From Proteobacteria bacterium UBA1858 (GTDB lineage Bacteria > Pseudomonadota > Gammaproteobacteria > UBA4575): DNA of 12,262 bases. The position numbers were made by a program, and so were the translations under genes. This document shows positions 1 to 7,907 of this stretch, piece after piece; positions within the stretch are counted from its first letter, which is position 1, and each line of letters starts with the position of its first letter. A model generated the notes under the pieces. It was not told the origin of the DNA. It ran no database searches and worked only from the letters and a program-made list of their open reading frames with translations. Location: the NCBI GenBank assembly GCA_002338385.1, contig DDIE01000001.1:24655-36916 (forward strand), in the 5' to 3' direction.

Positions 1-6
1 CGGCGA

Positions 7-504
7 CTACTCGGCGGTGAGTGACGAAATAGCCTGCAGGCGGTAGATAATCAGGCGCGCAATATCTTCGCGCATTTCCTGATAAATTTGCTCACGCTCA
101 CTGCTTTTACCCAATACATCGTTTATCTCGAACAGAAAATCGCGCGATAAGCGTATCTCCTGATTGCGGATGATGACTTCACCATCGGCGTCACTCAGCT
201 TGATTCCAACCTGCAGAATTAATTCATATTCTCTCACTTTGCCATTTTCATCGACGGACAGAATGTCTTTAGATTTTTTCTCGTATAGCAATTTAAGCTT
301 GGCGCTGGCGTCGGTACTGTCTACCAGCTGCATGTCATTAGCCCTGAACTGAGCAGCCAGTAAATCCGCCATGGCGGCAGTATCAATCTGATAGTCGATA
401 TGAGTCTGTGCGAACATCGGATCTAAGTTTGCCTTAGCAGCCAACTGGAAACCGCAAGCATTAATGCCCAGCCCAGCAATCAAAATGAGTACTATTTTCT
501 TCAT
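7..504 (-). CDS. lptE: LPS-assembly lipoprotein LptE
   Basis: LptE is an outer-membrane lipoprotein that plugs the LptD barrel and helps deliver lipopolysaccharide to the cell surface. The 165-residue product starts with a basic MKK, a hydrophobic stretch to about residue 16 and then INAC-GF, so Cys17 is the predicted lipidation site. Asn at position -2 is a slightly unusual lipobox residue. The rest fits a small alpha/beta LptE fold with a basic, charged C-terminal half (about residues 70-160). It is a little shorter than the E. coli protein (193 aa), mainly at the C terminus. Position directly after leuS is the conserved leuS-lptE(-holA) order and strongly supports the call. The ATG has one of the clearer Shine-Dalgarno sequences in the window (AGGAAC, 509-514). 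The gap to leuS is 19 bases, so the two are probably cotranscribed. The gene is complete, ending 6 bases from the window edge. Its lipid anchor would be completed by the Lnt encoded upstream. Confidence 0.88.
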   Translation of the reverse strand: MKKIVLILIAGLGINACGFQLAAKANLDPMFAQTHIDYQIDTAAMADLLAAQFRANDMQLVDSTDASAKLKLLYEKKSKDILSVDENGKVREYELILQVGIKLSDADGEVIIRNQEIRLSRDFLFEINDVLGKSSEREQIYQEMREDIARLIIYRLQAISSLTAE

Positions 505-523
505 AACTGTTCCTGATGTGTAG

Positions 524-2974
524 TTAGATCACGATATTGACTAAGCGACCTTTGACGACTATGACTTTTTTGATGTGCTGTCCCTGCACAAATGCTTGCA
601 CCTTTTCACTGCCAAGCGCAGCGGCCTCGATAGTGTCATTATCAGCACTAGCCGCGAGCATTATTTTATCTCTTAGCTTACCATTCACTTGCACAATAAA
701 CTCAATATTCTCCTGCACCAGTGCTGCTTGATCATAATCTGGCCACGGCTCATCTTCAATTGCTGTATGCCCCAGATGCTGCCATAGCTGAGCGGTGATA
801 TGGGGTACTATCGGTGCCAGCATTAATATCATGGCCTCGATGCCCTCACGCACAACCGCATGATCTTGATCAGTCTGCCCCTGATAGGCAGACAATTGAT
901 TAAGCAATTCCATATTGGCAGCGATCGCCGTATTAAACGTGTAGCGCTCACCTAGGGCACGCGTTACTTTTTGCAATGTCGTGTGTATTTTATGGCGCAG
1001 TGCCTTCTGGGCAGGATTCAATTGAGCACTATCCAGTGCTGCGCTATGGGGTGCTTGAAGGTGTTGGTAGACAAACCGCCACAATTTCTTTAGAAAACGT
1101 GCAGCACCATCAACACCGGTATCGACCCACTCCAGTGAGTGCTCCGGGGGTGCAGCAAACATCGTAAACAGGCGCACAGTATCGGCGCCAAAACGTTCAA
1201 TTAATTGCTCAGGATCAACTGTGTTGCCTTTTGACTTGGACATTTTCGTGCCATCTTTGAGCACCATGCCTTGGGTCAGTAAGTGCGTAAATGGTTCGTC
1301 TGATTTGAGCAGACCTTCATCGCGCATCAACTTATGGAAAAAACGTGCATACAATAGATGTAATACGGCATGCTCAATACCACCGACATACTGATCGACC
1401 GGCAACCAATAATCTGCACGCTGGTCCAGCATACTGCTGGCATTATCAATACTGCAATAACGGGCGTAATACCAGCTGGATTCAAAAAATGTATCAAAGG
1501 TGTCTGTCTCACGCCGAGCCTGACGCCCACATTGTGGACACTCCACCTGGACGAACTCTGCCATGCTAGCCAACGGCGACCCGGCGCCGGTCACGGCCAC
1601 CTCAGTCGGCAGGATGACTGGCAAATCTTGTTCTGGCACGGCAACGGTGCCACAGTGATCACAATAGATCACTGGGATTGGACAGCCCCAGTAACGCTGG
1701 CGTGAGATACCCCAGTCACGTAAACGATAATTGACTGAGCGCGTACCGCAGTTCTGCGCTTCGATAGTCTCGCTGATAGCCACAAATGCCTGTGCTGAAG
1801 TCATGCCATCCCACTCGCCAGAATTTTCCAATAGGCCCTGATCAGTAAATGCCTGTTGACTAATATCAACACTCTGAGTGTCGTCAACGGGGGCAATCAC
1901 CGGCTTGATTGGCAGATTATATTTATGCGCGAATTCCCAATCGCGCTGATCATGAGCCGGCACACTCATCACCGCACCCGTGCCGTACTCAATCAGCACA
2001 AAATTAGCAATCCAGATGGGTAGCTTGGCCTCTGTGATTGGGTGGATAGCATTCAGGCCTGTCGCTATTCCCTCTTTTTCAGCTGTGTTGATATCGGCTT
2101 CAGCGACTTTGCCTTGTTTGCAATGCTCGATAAATGTCGCCACCGCAGTATTATTCTGTGCCGCATACGTGGCTAATTCGTGTTCAGCGGCCAACGCAAC
2201 ATAGCTTACGCCCATGAGCGTATCGGGACGCGTGGTATAGACTTCGATGGCGGGTAAATCACCCTCGACCTGAAACTTGAACTGCAAACCTTGCGAGCGC
2301 CCAATCCAGTTAGCCTGCATAGTTTGTACTTGCTCTGGCCAGCCGGCCAGATTTTGCACACACGCTAATAATTCATCAGCATAGTCAGTAATTTTCAGAA
2401 ACCACTGTGAGATTTCGCGCCGCTCTACTAGCTCACCTGAGCGCCATCCACGACCATCAATAACCTGTTCATTAGCTAATACGGTCTGATCAACTGGATC
2501 CCAATTAACAACCGCTTTCTTCTTGTACACCAAACCTTTGGCAAGTAAGCGGGTAAACAACCATTGTTCCCAACGATAATATTCTGGCGTGCAGGTCGCC
2601 AGTTCACGTTGCCAGTCATAGGCGAAGCCCAGTCGTTTGAGCTGTTGGCGCATATAAGCAATATTTTCGTGCGTCCATTGCGCGGGTGGCACTTGATTTT
2701 TTAATGCTGCGTTTTCAGCAGGCAGACCAAACGCATCCCATCCCATAGGTTGCAGCACGTTCTTTCCCAACATACGTTGATAACGGCTGATGACATCGCC
2801 AATAGTGTAGTTACGAACATGGCCCATGTGCAGACGACCGCTGGGATAAGGAAACATCGAAAGACAATAGAACTTTTCACGACTGTCATCTTCAACGGCT
2901 TGGAAAGTACGTGACTGCTCCCAGTGCGACTGTACTTGCACTTCAATCTCATGCGGCGAGTAGGATTCTTCCAT
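524..2974 (-). CDS. leuS: Leucyl-tRNA synthetase (class Ia)
   Basis: This enzyme charges tRNA-Leu with leucine in the cytoplasm and hydrolyses mischarged products. The 816-residue protein has the full bacterial LeuRS layout: HIGH-type motif HMGH at residues 49-52, Rossmann catalytic core, CP1 editing domain at about 225-415, KMSKS at 577-581, then an anticodon-binding helical region and the C-terminal domain. Editing residues are intact: TTRPDT at 247-252 and HDQRD ending at Asp345 fall at the same numbers as the E. coli Thr252/Asp345 pair. Two CxxC pairs (Cys438/441 and Cys479/482) flank a zinc-binding ZN1-like insert. The ATG at 2974 is chosen because the N terminus matches the family start; no strong ribosome-binding site precedes it. 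It follows a 72-base gap containing a hairpin, the widest gap in the minus-strand cluster, so leuS-lptE may have its own promoter. No truncation or frameshift is seen. Confidence 0.98.
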   Translation of the reverse strand: MEESYSPHEIEVQVQSHWEQSRTFQAVEDDSREKFYCLSMFPYPSGRLHMGHVRNYTIGDVISRYQRMLGKNVLQPMGWDAFGLPAENAALKNQVPPAQWTHENIAYMRQQLKRLGFAYDWQRELATCTPEYYRWEQWLFTRLLAKGLVYKKKAVVNWDPVDQTVLANEQVIDGRGWRSGELVERREISQWFLKITDYADELLACVQNLAGWPEQVQTMQANWIGRSQGLQFKFQVEGDLPAIEVYTTRPDTLMGVSYVALAAEHELATYAAQNNTAVATFIEHCKQGKVAEADINTAEKEGIATGLNAIHPITEAKLPIWIANFVLIEYGTGAVMSVPAHDQRDWEFAHKYNLPIKPVIAPVDDTQSVDISQQAFTDQGLLENSGEWDGMTSAQAFVAISETIEAQNCGTRSVNYRLRDWGISRQRYWGCPIPVIYCDHCGTVAVPEQDLPVILPTEVAVTGAGSPLASMAEFVQVECPQCGRQARRETDTFDTFFESSWYYARYCSIDNASSMLDQRADYWLPVDQYVGGIEHAVLHLLYARFFHKLMRDEGLLKSDEPFTHLLTQGMVLKDGTKMSKSKGNTVDPEQLIERFGADTVRLFTMFAAPPEHSLEWVDTGVDGAARFLKKLWRFVYQHLQAPHSAALDSAQLNPAQKALRHKIHTTLQKVTRALGERYTFNTAIAANMELLNQLSAYQGQTDQDHAVVREGIEAMILMLAPIVPHITAQLWQHLGHTAIEDEPWPDYDQAALVQENIEFIVQVNGKLRDKIMLAASADNDTIEAAALGSEKVQAFVQGQHIKKVIVVKGRLVNIVI

Positions 2975-2990
2975 GGAATTAAGAATGGTT

Positions 2991-3021
2991 TGATTAATCA
3001 GGCAATAATAACAAATTGCCT
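2991..3021. other. Palindrome plus hairpin in the gap before leuS
   Basis: A perfect 10-base palindrome, TGATTAATCA (2991-3000), abuts a perfect 7-bp stem, AGGCAAT (3000-3006) with ATTGCCT (3015-3021), around an 8-base A-rich loop. They lie between the stop of the unrecognised gene and the leuS start on the minus strand. Neither side has a run of T, so this is not a standard intrinsic terminator. It could be a protein-binding operator, a processing hairpin or a weak attenuator. I found no convincing -35/-10 pair next to it. Confidence 0.4.
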
Positions 3022-3046
3022 AGTTGAGGGTGATATTTGATTTGCG

Positions 3047-3595
3047 TTAATGTAATGCAGATTGATCCTGGCCACCATATGCTGTCATTTGAATACCTTC
3101 TAATGTCAGCTGCCAGTCGGTCTTGGCTTCAACCTGAACGAGCATGTTGCAAAAATTATGCAACATAGCTTTGGTGAAGCTGACTTTTACAGACAGATCA
3201 TCAATGCTAATAAATTCAATTTCTATCAGTTTGTTGGCCACTAATTTCAAGCGACTTTTGATGATAAGCGCGGGCTGCTCACCCAATGGCAAGGTCTCCG
3301 CTTGCTCATATGACTTCACATAATCTGTATCGGTGATGGCTTGAGTATGTTCAAAATCTAATTGCACTCGCTTGGATAAAGAGGTCGATGGCGCTGGCAT
3401 GTCAGCCGCGGACTGTTGCATTGGTGGCTGATCATCTGTTGTTAGTTCCAGCAGTTGCACCAGGGCCGGCCACAGTGTCATGACGTAACGCCGGGTAAAA
3501 TAAAAGCTTACTTCTTCTTTTTCGGTAGTATTGAAACGAAACACTAGCCGGTCTTGTTTATCGCTGTAACTGAGTTGCAGTTGATGGATAGACAT
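3047..3595 (-). CDS. Unrecognised conserved-looking protein, 182 aa
   Basis: I do not recognise a named family and assign no function. The predicted product is soluble: no signal peptide or membrane segment is seen. It appears to have two parts. Residues 1-50 are beta-rich and charged, with FTRR at 33-36 and LWPALVQLLE at 41-50. After a polar linker of about 55-75 comes a second alpha/beta part (about 77-175) that ends by the sequence WQLTLEGIQM. My impression is that short proteins beginning with a similar IHQL…RINT…TRR…LWPAL pattern occur in beta- and gammaproteobacteria, but that is memory, not a search. Start choice: ATG at 3595 begins 19 bases after the manC stop, with GAGG 11 bases upstream. 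An in-frame ATG at 3625 would overlap manC by 11 bases, and one at 3685 would overlap it by 71 bases; both add residues that look like manC read in another frame. It sits between manC and leuS and probably shares the manC transcript. Confidence 0.72.
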   Translation of the reverse strand: MSIHQLQLSYSDKQDRLVFRFNTTEKEEVSFYFTRRYVMTLWPALVQLLELTTDDQPPMQQSAADMPAPSTSLSKRVQLDFEHTQAITDTDYVKSYEQAETLPLGEQPALIIKSRLKLVANKLIEIEFISIDDLSVKVSFTKAMLHNFCNMLVQVEAKTDWQLTLEGIQMTAYGGQDQSALH

Positions 3596-3614
3596 ATCAG
3601 GATCAGCCTCAACC

Positions 3615-5042
3615 TCAGCGACCATATTTGTCTTCGAAACGTTCGATATCATCTTCCCCCAGATAACTACCAGACTGAACCTCAATCAATTCCAGCGGAA
3701 TTTTTCCTGGGTTCTCCAAACGATGTACCTCGCCTATCGGAATATAGGTCGATTCATTCTCCGCCAGCAAAAACTCTTTATCACCACAAGTGACACGCGC
3801 TGTACCATTCACCACAATCCAATGTTCAGCCCGATGATGGTGTTTTTGCAGTGATAAACGCTCACCCGGCTTAACTGTGATACGTTTCACTTGAAAACGC
3901 TCGGCATGATCAACCGATTCATATTCTCCCCAGGGCCGATACACTTTGAGGTGGGTATTCGCCTCCTCGCGCTGAGTCGCCTGTAAGGTCTGGGTCAGTG
4001 ATTTGACTTTTTGCGCTTCGCTGCGCGGGGTAATCAGGAGCGCGTCGGAGGTTTCTGCAATCACAATATCACGCAATCCGATTGCTGTGACTAAACGATG
4101 AGAGCTATGCACCATGCATCCCTCACAATCCTGCAATATCACATCGCCACTGCTGGCATTATTATTGTCATCTAACTCAAGCGACTCCCACAGGGCATGC
4201 CATGAACCGACATCACTCCAGTGACAGTTGAGAGGCACGAGCATTGCCTGAGATGTTTTTTCCATCACGGCATAATCTATTGACTCACTCTGACACTGTT
4301 TGAACGGGTGTGGGTCAATGCGAATGAAGTCCAGGTCTCGATGTTGAGCCTGATAGGCCGCGAGGGTGAATTGTGCGATGTCGGGTTGATGTTGTTGCAG
4401 TTGTTCAATATAGCTGGCGGCCTTGAACATAAACATACCGCTATTCCAGGCGTACAGACCAGACTCAAGATATTCCTGAGCCACCTCCAGAGCAGGTTTT
4501 TCGACGAATTTTGCCACTCGGTAGGCTTGCTCCTGAAACATTGCGGCACCTGCTTGAATGTAACCATAGCCTGTCTCTGGGCGCGTTGGTGTTACCCCAA
4601 AGGTGACCATAAAGTCCTGCTCAGCACAGCGCATGGCAGTCGCAATGGCTTGGGCAAAGGCCGCTTGATCATGCATCACATGATCGGCAGGGAGCACAAG
4701 CATAATTGCCTGCGGATCGCGCTGCTGGGCGCAATACGCAGCCAAGGCAATCGCCGGAGCGGTATTCCGACCCGCAGGCTCAAGTATTATTTCGGCATCG
4801 AGCACGGCCTCTAACCTAAGTTGTTCAGCGGCCATGAAGCGATGTTCTTCGTTACACACTACGATAGGGGCTTGAATGCCATCAGCCAAAGCCATGACGC
4901 GCTTAATGGTATCTTGAAACAAACTGCGCTGTTGGCGCAGTGGGATGAATTGTTTGGGATACATCTTTCTCGATAGCGGCCACAAGCGTGTGCCTGAGCC
5001 GCCCGACAAGATCACGGGAATAATTGCTTGATGTTTTGACAT
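3615..5042 (-). CDS. manC: Mannose-1-phosphate guanylyltransferase / mannose-6-phosphate isomerase (type II)
   Basis: This bifunctional enzyme isomerises fructose-6-P to mannose-6-P and makes GDP-mannose from mannose-1-P and GTP, the precursor for mannose- and fucose-containing surface polysaccharides. The 475-residue length is typical of the ManC/CpsB/AlgA family. The nucleotidyltransferase domain (about residues 8-290) carries GGSGTRLWPLSR at 14-25, the FVEKP motif at 179-183 and YAWNSGMFMF near 197-206. A linker leads to the C-terminal cupin isomerase domain (about 367-470), with QKHHHRAEHWIVV at 399-411 and His440 giving the metal-binding residues. Both activities look intact. The ATG at 5042 lies 23 bases after the lnt stop and just before the family-typical start. 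It is placed between lnt and leuS, away from any visible polysaccharide cluster, with no phosphomannomutase gene in the window. The gene symbol is a family-level choice; algA or cpsB would be equally reasonable. Confidence 0.95.
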   Translation of the reverse strand: MSKHQAIIPVILSGGSGTRLWPLSRKMYPKQFIPLRQQRSLFQDTIKRVMALADGIQAPIVVCNEEHRFMAAEQLRLEAVLDAEIILEPAGRNTAPAIALAAYCAQQRDPQAIMLVLPADHVMHDQAAFAQAIATAMRCAEQDFMVTFGVTPTRPETGYGYIQAGAAMFQEQAYRVAKFVEKPALEVAQEYLESGLYAWNSGMFMFKAASYIEQLQQHQPDIAQFTLAAYQAQHRDLDFIRIDPHPFKQCQSESIDYAVMEKTSQAMLVPLNCHWSDVGSWHALWESLELDDNNNASSGDVILQDCEGCMVHSSHRLVTAIGLRDIVIAETSDALLITPRSEAQKVKSLTQTLQATQREEANTHLKVYRPWGEYESVDHAERFQVKRITVKPGERLSLQKHHHRAEHWIVVNGTARVTCGDKEFLLAENESTYIPIGEVHRLENPGKIPLELIEVQSGSYLGEDDIERFEDKYGR

Positions 5043-5065
5043 GATATTAGTTTCTACTCGTGATC

Positions 5066-6541
5066 TTAGTGACGATTAAATAATTTTTGCTGACCGTATG
5101 CGATTAATAATGTAATCAACAATAAGCAAATTATCCCCCAATTCGACCAAATCATAAATGGGGTTTGGCCTTGCATGGGCCATATTTCTGCATCCACCAC
5201 CTCAGCGGTGAACTCGCCTGATTGGGTGATTATCTCTCCCTTGGGATCGATAATCGCAGAAATGCCTGTATTCGCAGCACGCACCATGTAACGACCTGTT
5301 TCCGCCGCGCGCACGCGCGCAATCTGTAAGTGTTGATGTGGCGCCAGCGAGGGACCAAACCAGGCATCGTTGGTGATGTTAATCAGCCACTGCGCATAGG
5401 GCACAGCCATGAGTATTTGCTCGCCAAATACTGCTTCATAGCAAATAGACACACCCACAGGTCGATGACCAATGATCATCAATGGCGCGCCCTGACCGGG
5501 TGATAAATTAGAGGCTGGGATTTGTACTAAGCGATCGAAGAAGGCAAACAAACCACGCAACGGTAAATATTCACCAAATGGCACTAAATGCTGCTTACTA
5601 TAGAAACGCGGTGGATTGCTGATAGTGACCATGGAATTATAAATTTCTTCTGTTGCTGGCTGGTGTGTGAAAGTGCCTGCAACAATCTCGGCGTTGTGCT
5701 GACTCAGCTGCTGCGCATAGTCTGAAATAAATTCCTTTTCAGCAATGTGGTAGAAGGTCGGAATCGCTGTTTCTGGCCACACGATGACATCGTGATCGAG
5801 GAATGCCTCACTCGAATCAACATGCCGTTGGTAAATTTCCCCCCTGAGCTCACGCTTCCATTTCATGAATTCAGGAATGTTGGCTTGTACCGCAGCAACT
5901 TTCAGTGGCTGCCGTGCAGCTGGCTGAGTCCAGTTGATAGCATCCAGACTCGCGCATAAGCACAGCACAACAATAAATATCACGGGGTCGCGGGTGCTAT
6001 GCACGGGTGTATGTATGACCGTTTTGGCAAGCAGTGCTGCTAACAGGGCGATCAGGGCACTGCCACCAAAGGTACCCACAACAGGCAACACACCTCGTAA
6101 GGGGGAATCAACCAGGCTGTGACCAAAAGATAACCAAGGGAATCCTGTCAGCAACCAGCCACGCGACCATTCACACAACACCCAAAATACGACGAATATG
6201 AGCATCTGCTGAGTAGGTTGAGCCCGCGCCAGTTTCTGACAGCCGTAGAAACACAGCGCGGGTAACAGGCTTAGATACGCTGTCAATGCCAGCACCATCA
6301 AGACGGCGGCCAACAAGGGCGCCTGGCCAAAATCATATAAACTATAGAACAGCCATGAAATACCACAACCAAATAAGCCCAGACCATAAATGAATCCATG
6401 CTTGAATCCTTGGCGCTGAGATTGACTGTAGAATAAAACCAAACAATAGGATAGTGAGACAATACTCATCCACCAGAGATTGAATGGTGCGAAAGCGGTT
6501 ACCGCGACAGCACCACATATGAAGATTTGCAGATTACGCAT
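5066..6541 (-). CDS. lnt: Apolipoprotein N-acyltransferase
   Basis: Lnt is an inner-membrane enzyme that adds the third acyl chain to the N-terminal cysteine of lipoproteins, using phospholipid as donor, so that they can be sorted to the outer membrane by Lol. The 491-residue protein has several hydrophobic segments in residues 1-200, a periplasmic nitrilase-like domain at about 213-455, and a final membrane helix at about 464-482. The catalytic triad is visible: Glu257 in WPETAIP, Lys316 in SKQHLVPFGEY and Cys367 in SICYEAVF. The WFGPSLAPHQH stretch at 394-404 is also family-typical. The ATG at 6541 is 32 bases after the corC stop. corC next to lnt is the standard gammaproteobacterial neighbourhood. 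It is complete, with no missing active-site residue. LptE, encoded in the same strand cluster, would be one substrate. Confidence 0.97.
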   Translation of the reverse strand: MRNLQIFICGAVAVTAFAPFNLWWMSIVSLSYCLVLFYSQSQRQGFKHGFIYGLGLFGCGISWLFYSLYDFGQAPLLAAVLMVLALTAYLSLLPALCFYGCQKLARAQPTQQMLIFVVFWVLCEWSRGWLLTGFPWLSFGHSLVDSPLRGVLPVVGTFGGSALIALLAALLAKTVIHTPVHSTRDPVIFIVVLCLCASLDAINWTQPAARQPLKVAAVQANIPEFMKWKRELRGEIYQRHVDSSEAFLDHDVIVWPETAIPTFYHIAEKEFISDYAQQLSQHNAEIVAGTFTHQPATEEIYNSMVTISNPPRFYSKQHLVPFGEYLPLRGLFAFFDRLVQIPASNLSPGQGAPLMIIGHRPVGVSICYEAVFGEQILMAVPYAQWLINITNDAWFGPSLAPHQHLQIARVRAAETGRYMVRAANTGISAIIDPKGEIITQSGEFTAEVVDAEIWPMQGQTPFMIWSNWGIICLLLITLLIAYGQQKLFNRH

Positions 6542-6573
6542 TATACGAGGATATGCCTAATCATATGCCGATA

Positions 6574-7410
6574 CTATTCTTGACTGACCTTTAAGAGATT
6601 CAGACGCCGACTGTCGGCATTAATTATCTGGAATTTAAAGCGACCAATTGTGATATTTTCACTACGCTTGGGCACCCGCCCAAAGTGGTGTGTTACCAGT
6701 CCTCCGATAGTGTCAAAATCACCTTGTTCAAGTGCGGCTTTAAAGAATTCATTAAAGTCCTCTATCGGCGTTAATGCCTTCACCAGCGCATAGCCCTGCT
6801 CTTCTGAATAAGTAATATATTGATCCTCTTCTAAATCGTGCTCATCTGTGATGTCACCCACAATTTGTTCAAGTACGTCCTCAATCGTGACCAAGCCAGA
6901 GACGCCACCATATTCATCCACGATAATAGCCATATGATTGCGCGTATTGCGAAATTCATTCAACAGAATATTGAGTCGTTTGCTCTCAGGCACGATAAAG
7001 GCGGGCCGCAGGATATCTTTAATATTGAACTCATCAGCATGCTCATCTGACATAAAGCGGAGTAAATCCTTGGCTAACAATATACCGGCAACTTCATCCC
7101 GACTGTCGCCAATCACTGGGAAGCGTGAGTGGGCAGACTGGACGATAATAGGCAACATCTGTTGCACGCTGTGCTCGTCTTCCACTACCACCATTTGTGA
7201 ACGGGGAATCATGATATCGCGCACCTGTAACTCAGAAACTTGTAATACGCCCTCAATCATTGCCAGCGCACTGGCATCAAAAAGATTGCTATTTTGCGCC
7301 TCACGCAGGACTTCAACCAATTGATTGCGATCCTTGGGTTGGGTGCTGAAAAATTGCGTCAGGCGTGTGCGCCAGAGATTGATACGAGAAGGTTTAGCCG
7401 TTTGGCCCAT
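6574..7410 (-). CDS. corC: CorC/YbeX-type CBS-domain protein
   Basis: This is a cytoplasmic CBS-pair protein of the CorC/HlyC family. In enterics it has been linked to magnesium and cobalt efflux and, more recently, to ribosome-related functions together with YbeY; the exact role is unsettled. The 278-residue product lacks the DUF21 membrane domain found in longer relatives. After a charged N terminus (1-60) come CBS 1 (about 65-120, starting RDIMIPRSQM), CBS 2 (about 132-188, with IIVDEYGGVSGLVTIEDVLE at 162-181) and the C-terminal CorC/HlyC transporter-associated domain (about 200-276, with DFDTIGGLV at 231-239). The ATG at 7410 begins only 5 bases after the ybeY stop, and no clear Shine-Dalgarno sequence precedes it, so translational coupling to ybeY is likely. 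The symbol follows the E. coli locus (ybeX/corC). Confidence 0.93.
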   Translation of the reverse strand: MGQTAKPSRINLWRTRLTQFFSTQPKDRNQLVEVLREAQNSNLFDASALAMIEGVLQVSELQVRDIMIPRSQMVVVEDEHSVQQMLPIIVQSAHSRFPVIGDSRDEVAGILLAKDLLRFMSDEHADEFNIKDILRPAFIVPESKRLNILLNEFRNTRNHMAIIVDEYGGVSGLVTIEDVLEQIVGDITDEHDLEEDQYITYSEEQGYALVKALTPIEDFNEFFKAALEQGDFDTIGGLVTHHFGRVPKRSENITIGRFKFQIINADSRRLNLLKVSQE

Positions 7411-7415
7411 GATAT

Positions 7416-7877
7416 TTAGCTATGTGAGTGTGTGTCGGTGTAGGGATTTGCAAAACCCAGCGTACGCATAATGTCTGTTTCTAATTGTTCCATGATGTTG
7501 GCTGCACTTGCCTCGGTGTGATCATAGCCCTGCAAGTGAAGAATACCATGCACTGTCATGTGCGCCCAGTGACTTAGCACAGTCTTACCTTGAGCCTGAG
7601 CCTCTTGCAGCACGACCGGCGCACATATCACCACATCACCCAGTAAGGGTATATCGACCACAGCGGGTAACTCAGCGCGGAAAGACAGCACATTGGTCGC
7701 TTTTTCCTGCTGTCGAAACTGATGATTCAAGGTCAGCATTTCCTGGTGATCAACGATCCGGATTAACACCTCTTGCTCAGACTGGCAGGGAATCGCATCT
7801 ACCCAGCACTGAAAAGCGTTATGGTCTGGTAGGTCCGGCGCAGATAAAGTGTTTTGTAATTCTATACTGATACTCAT
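7416..7877 (-). CDS. ybeY: Endoribonuclease YbeY (rRNA maturation)
   Basis: YbeY is a single-domain zinc-dependent endoribonuclease involved in 16S rRNA 3' maturation and 70S ribosome quality control. The 153-residue length is normal for the family. The diagnostic metal motif HGxLHLxGYDH is intact at 110-120, giving His110, His114 and His120 as zinc ligands. The upstream NHQFRQ and TNVLSF motifs (51-56 and 61-66) include the conserved Arg55. The ATG at 7877 follows the phoH stop by 30 bases; no good ribosome-binding site is visible. The neighbours, phoH upstream and corC downstream, form the ybeZ-ybeY-ybeX operon conserved in gammaproteobacteria. Nothing unusual is seen in the protein. Confidence 0.96.
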   Translation of the reverse strand: MSISIELQNTLSAPDLPDHNAFQCWVDAIPCQSEQEVLIRIVDHQEMLTLNHQFRQQEKATNVLSFRAELPAVVDIPLLGDVVICAPVVLQEAQAQGKTVLSHWAHMTVHGILHLQGYDHTEASAANIMEQLETDIMRTLGFANPYTDTHSHS

Positions 7878-7907
7878 TAATCAGATCAGTTGGCACGGGC
7901 GTGGCAT

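Noticed and set aside
438..490. Atypical lipobox (INAC) taken as evidence that LptE is not a lipoprotein
   Set aside because: The short basic and hydrophobic leader, Cys17 followed by GF, and synteny with leuS all fit LptE; one unusual residue at -2 does not outweigh this.
3000..3021. Intrinsic terminator between the unrecognised gene and leuS
   Set aside because: The 7-bp stem is only partly GC-rich and neither strand has a T-run after it.
4308..4814. Plus-strand open frame of 168 codons antisense to manC
   Set aside because: It lies wholly inside manC, whose motifs are intact, and its translation has no recognisable domain; it is a shadow of the codon pattern.
6938..7324. Plus-strand open frame of 128 codons antisense to corC
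   Set aside because: Fully contained in a well-supported CBS-domain gene, rich in Ser, Arg and Ile as expected from a reverse reading of that gene.
7508..7870. Plus-strand open frame of 120 codons antisense to ybeY
   Set aside because: ybeY has its full metal-binding motif and normal length; the antisense product is a low-likelihood sequence with no domain or ribosome-binding site.
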